The translations under genes were made by a program, and so were the position numbers. Below are positions 61,419 to 64,000 of a stretch of 64,000 nucleotides of DNA, in pieces. Source of the DNA: Altererythrobacter sp. C41. GTDB taxonomy: Bacteria; Pseudomonadota; Alphaproteobacteria; Sphingomonadales; Sphingomonadaceae. Position 1 is the stretch's first letter. Each line of letters starts with the position of its first letter. A model generated the notes under the pieces. That model saw only the letters and a program-made list of their open reading frames with translations, was not told where the DNA came from and ran no database searches. The stretch is from contig NZ_JAEVFE010000001.1 of assembly GCF_016803135.1 (NCBI RefSeq), positions 558,001 through 622,000 of the forward strand. Direction: 5' to 3'.

Positions 61419-62192
61419 ATGGCCGAACGCCCGCCCCCGCCCCTTGCCGACCAGCTTGCCGCCGCCTTCGACTGGTGGCGCGAGGCCGGCGTCGATTGCG
61501 ATTTCGCCGAGGACGCTACGGATTGGCTGGCCCCGCCGGAGGATGAGGCCCCCAAGGCGGTTCCCATACCGGCAGCCGCGGCGCCCGCGCCGCTGGCACC
61601 TCAGGCCGAAGCGCCGCCGAAAATCGACGCCGACCGCTCCGCCTGGCCGACCAATCTCGCGGCATTTCGCGAATGGTGGTTGACTGCGGACACGATCGAT
61701 CGGGGCGGCGCGTTTCCTCGCGTCGCGCCCATTGGTCCGGCCGGAGCGGCGCTGATGATCGTCGTCAACCAGCCGGAAGAAGGCGATCGCGAAAGCCTTC
61801 TCTCAGGGCCGGACGGCGCCCTGCTGCAGGGGTTCCTGCGGGCGGCCGGAATTGCAGCGGATGCGGTTTATCTCGCGTCTCTTCTGCCGCGCCACGACCC
61901 CGCTCCGGACTGGACCGCGATCGGTTCCGCCGGGTTCGGCCCGCTGCTCGCCCATCACGTCGGGCTCGTCGCACCGCAGCGTATCCTTTTCCTCGGGCGC
62001 AACATTCCACCGCTGCTGAGACACGACATGGCGCAACGTCCTGCAATTTTACCGGAATTTAACCATGAAGGGCGAAGCATTCCTGCCATGGGGGCCGGAG
62101 GGCTCGCGGATATGCGCCGTTCGGCGAAACGTCGCGAGCGGTTCTGGCGATGCTGGCTCGATTGGACGTATGGCGACGGACGGACGGATTAA
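61419..62192 (+). CDS. Uracil-DNA-glycosylase-like protein
   Basis: About 257 residues from the ATG at 61419; an in-frame TTG at 61368 would add 17. A Pro/Ala-rich linker (about 50-75) separates an N-terminal AAAFDWWREAGVDCDF segment from a UDG-fold-like domain: LMIVVNQPEEGDR, GALLQGFLRAAGI, VYLASLLPRHDPAPDWTAIG and RILFLGRNIPPLL. Standard catalytic Asp/His motifs of UDG families 1-5 are not obvious, so activity is uncertain. It overlaps the transglycosylase gene by 23 bases. Confidence 0.7.
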   Translation: MAERPPPPLADQLAAAFDWWREAGVDCDFAEDATDWLAPPEDEAPKAVPIPAAAAPAPLAPQAEAPPKIDADRSAWPTNLAAFREWWLTADTIDRGGAFPRVAPIGPAGAALMIVVNQPEEGDRESLLSGPDGALLQGFLRAAGIAADAVYLASLLPRHDPAPDWTAIGSAGFGPLLAHHVGLVAPQRILFLGRNIPPLLRHDMAQRPAILPEFNHEGRSIPAMGAGGLADMRRSAKRRERFWRCWLDWTYGDGRTD

Positions 62193-63948
62193 GCGGGGTT
62201 GGCAGCTGGCGGCGACGATCGCCGCGGCTCTCGCGTCCGCGATCGTGGCGGCACCGGCCGCAGCGAACAGCAGCGCGGAATATTTCCGCTCCCGCGCTCT
62301 CAACAGCAATGTCCCGCAACTGCTGAGCCGGCCCGACCGCGAGTATTATTCGCAGCTCTTCCAGGCGATCGACCGCGAGGATTGGGCACGGGTCCAGGCT
62401 ATGTTCGCCGAACGCGGCGATGGGCCGCTGCACCAGGTCGCGCGTGCCGAATATTATCTCGCCGCCAACAGCCCCCGGGTCGAACTTCCCGCCATCCAGG
62501 CCTGGTTCGCTTCGGGCAACCGCTTGCCGCAGGCCGAGCAGATGGGCAACCTCGGCCTGACCCGCGGGCTCATGTCGGCGCCGTATCTGCCGCAAGAGCA
62601 GAATTTCGTGCGGCAAGCCTATTCTTCCAAGCGAATCCGCCCTGCGACCGTCGACGACGGCACGATGCCGAGTGACGTGCGGGCGGCAATCCTGGAGCGG
62701 ATCACCAACGACGACCCGGGTGGCGCACGCCTGCTGCTCGACGGCGTCGATGCCCTGCTCAGTCCGCCCGCGCGGGCCGAATGGCGCCAGCGCGTGGCCT
62801 GGAGCTACTACATCGAAAACAACGATCCCGCGGCGCTGGCGATGGCGCTGACGGTGCACCAGGGATCCGGCGCGTGGGTGGCGGAAGGCGACTGGGTCGC
62901 CGGGCTCGCCGCCTGGCGGATGGGCGACTGCGACACGGCGGCGGATGCCTTCAGGCGCGCCGCAAGCGGATCGACCAACAACGAACTTACCGCAGCCTCC
63001 TTCTACTGGGCCAGCCGTGCGCTGGTCCGGTGCCGCCATCCGGAGAAGGCAGGCGAGCAGTTGCGCGGAGCGGCGCGGTTCGACGAGACGCTCTACGGCA
63101 TGCTCGCCCGCGAGCAGCTCGGCCAAGCCTTGCCACGGACGCACGCCGGCGCCGACTTCGCGATGGAGGACTGGCAGAAGCTGCGCGAGAACGAGAATGT
63201 GCGGATTGCGGTCGCGCTCTCGGAAATCGGGCGCGACGATCTCGCGGATGAGGTCCTGCGGCACGAGGCACGGATCGGCAATCCCGAGAACTACGACGAG
63301 CTCTCGCGCCTCGCGCGCGACATGGGGCTGCCCTCGACCCAGCTCTGGATGGCGCACAATGCCCCGCGCGGCGCGGCGGCCGAACCCGCGCTGCGCTATC
63401 CCGCGCCGCGATGGGCGCCGGTCAACGGATGGAAGGTCGATCCGGCGCTCGCCTATGCACACACGCTGCAGGAATCGGTCTTCCGCGCCGACGCCGTCAG
63501 CCCGGCCGGTGCGCGCGGTCTGATGCAGATCATGCCCGCTGCGGCGATGGATCATTCGGGCAGGCTCGGCGTTGCCGGCTCGCCGAGCGATCTCGCACGG
63601 CCGGAGATCAACCTTGCTTTCGGGCAGGCGCATCTCCGGATGCTCCGCGACGCACCTGCGACCGGCGGGCTGCTGCCGAAGATCATGGCCGCCTACAACG
63701 CAGGTCTCACACCGATTAGCCGCTGGAACACCGAGGTGCGCGATCTCGGCGATCCGCTGCTCTACATGGAGAGCATCCCCTACTGGGAGACGCGCGGCTA
63801 CGTCTCGATCGTCATGCGCAACTACTGGATGTACGAACGTCAGGCCGGTGGAGCGTCCGAGAGCCGGACCGCCCTCGCGCAGGGCCTGTGGCCGACCTTC
63901 CCCGAGCTGTCGGGCGGCGGCGGCGTGCGGGTGACGGCGCGGGACTGA
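62170..63948 (+). CDS. Soluble lytic transglycosylase
   Basis: A 592-residue periplasmic enzyme cutting peptidoglycan. Signal peptide from the ATG at 62170 (cleaved near AANS, about residue 33), a helical superhelix, then the Slt catalytic domain: catalytic glutamate E435 in AYAHTLQESVFRADAVSP, GARGLMQIMPAAA, AYNAGLTPISRW and YVSIVMRNYWMY. An upstream ATG at 62065 would bury the signal peptide and is rejected. It overlaps the uracil-DNA-glycosylase-like gene by 23 bases. Confidence 0.93.
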   Translation: MATDGRIKRGWQLAATIAAALASAIVAAPAAANSSAEYFRSRALNSNVPQLLSRPDREYYSQLFQAIDREDWARVQAMFAERGDGPLHQVARAEYYLAANSPRVELPAIQAWFASGNRLPQAEQMGNLGLTRGLMSAPYLPQEQNFVRQAYSSKRIRPATVDDGTMPSDVRAAILERITNDDPGGARLLLDGVDALLSPPARAEWRQRVAWSYYIENNDPAALAMALTVHQGSGAWVAEGDWVAGLAAWRMGDCDTAADAFRRAASGSTNNELTAASFYWASRALVRCRHPEKAGEQLRGAARFDETLYGMLAREQLGQALPRTHAGADFAMEDWQKLRENENVRIAVALSEIGRDDLADEVLRHEARIGNPENYDELSRLARDMGLPSTQLWMAHNAPRGAAAEPALRYPAPRWAPVNGWKVDPALAYAHTLQESVFRADAVSPAGARGLMQIMPAAAMDHSGRLGVAGSPSDLARPEINLAFGQAHLRMLRDAPATGGLLPKIMAAYNAGLTPISRWNTEVRDLGDPLLYMESIPYWETRGYVSIVMRNYWMYERQAGGASESRTALAQGLWPTFPELSGGGGVRVTARD

Positions 63949-63953
63949 CCTTC

Positions 63954-64000
63954 TCAAGTCCTGCGGTCGGCAAAGATCCGTCTCACCTCCGGTTCAATTC
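63954..64000 (-). CDS. Possible C-terminal end of an unseen gene
   Basis: Fifteen codons ending in TGA (reading IEPEVRRIFADRRT) run in from the right edge on the minus strand, starting six bases after the transglycosylase stop. Too short to identify; reported only because it is open to the edge. Confidence 0.25.
   Translation of the reverse strand, partial: IEPEVRRIFADRRT

Noticed and set aside
62059-63957. A 632-codon open frame antisense to the lytic transglycosylase
   Set aside because: No domain features, while the sense strand has a signal peptide and catalytic glutamate motif.

Overview
This window is a gene-dense, GC-rich piece of an alphaproteobacterial chromosome, most like Sphingomonadales/Erythrobacteraceae. 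That placement is an inference from gene content and order: a CcrM-type GANTC methyltransferase, the block pyrE-pdxJ-acpS-lepB, an aa3 cytochrome oxidase cluster with ctaB/ctaG/DUF983/SURF1 followed by thrC, a three-subunit transhydrogenase preceded by a tiny aa3 oxidase subunit IV gene, purS-purQ, and hairpin repeats of kinds common in that order. No rRNA, tRNA, CRISPR array, prophage or insertion sequence was seen.

Layout. 1-2.0 kb: a partial rRNA methyltransferase and thrC. 2.1-3.5 kb: a small ArsR/SRPBCC/SnoaL-like module lying between thrC and the oxidase operon. 3.5-9.9 kb (minus strand): the aa3 oxidase operon coxB-coxA-ctaB-small membrane protein-ctaG-coxC-DUF983-SURF1. 10.0-15.3 kb (plus): pyrE, pdxJ, acpS, lepB, an AI-2E-type transporter, a DUF3089 hydrolase and ruvX, many with overlapping ends. 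15.3-17.3 kb: a lipid/diacylglycerol kinase, purS and purQ. 17.6-24.7 kb: an iron/siderophore uptake island (LysR-type regulator, TonB receptor, binding lipoprotein, two permeases, ATPase) with two Fur-box-like sites and a regulator that seems to use an ATT start codon. 24.8-29 kb: glmS, a VapBC-type toxin-antitoxin pair and an O-antigen-ligase-like membrane protein of different base composition. 29-37.1 kb: a lone cpaF, an entericidin lipoprotein, DUF938 and ABA4-like proteins, an oxidoreductase, a dGTPase-like protein, an Asp/Glu racemase homologue, and a paired di-haem-like protein and beta-helix protein. 37.2-40.2 kb: pntB, pntA2, pntA1 and an aa3 oxidase subunit IV gene. 40.4-45.7 kb: a sigma-54-type activator with a changed GAFTGA loop, an SDR enzyme, folP, ccrM and rnhB. 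45.7-50.7 kb: a PQQ-type sugar dehydrogenase, a GNAT enzyme, DUF1285, NUDIX, a CCA-adding enzyme and a secreted repeat protein. 50.8-61.3 kb (minus): parC, a TrmA-like methyltransferase, the NAD(P)HX repair enzyme, a lipoprotein, ilvD, an N-formylglutamate amidohydrolase, ispE and ETF-QO. 61.4-63.9 kb: a uracil-DNA-glycosylase-like protein and a lytic transglycosylase.

How the parts work together. Most of the window is core metabolism: the terminal oxidase and its assembly factors, ETF-QO and transhydrogenase for redox balance, and nucleotide, cofactor, folate, isoprenoid and branched-chain amino acid synthesis. The accessory parts are the iron uptake island, the toxin-antitoxin/O-antigen ligase patch, the ArsR module and the beta-helix/di-haem pair. 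The most distinctive regulatory region is upstream of ccrM, where six GANTC sites and a perfect DnaA-box match lie within about 170 bases. That is what a methylation- and DnaA-linked cell-cycle promoter would look like.
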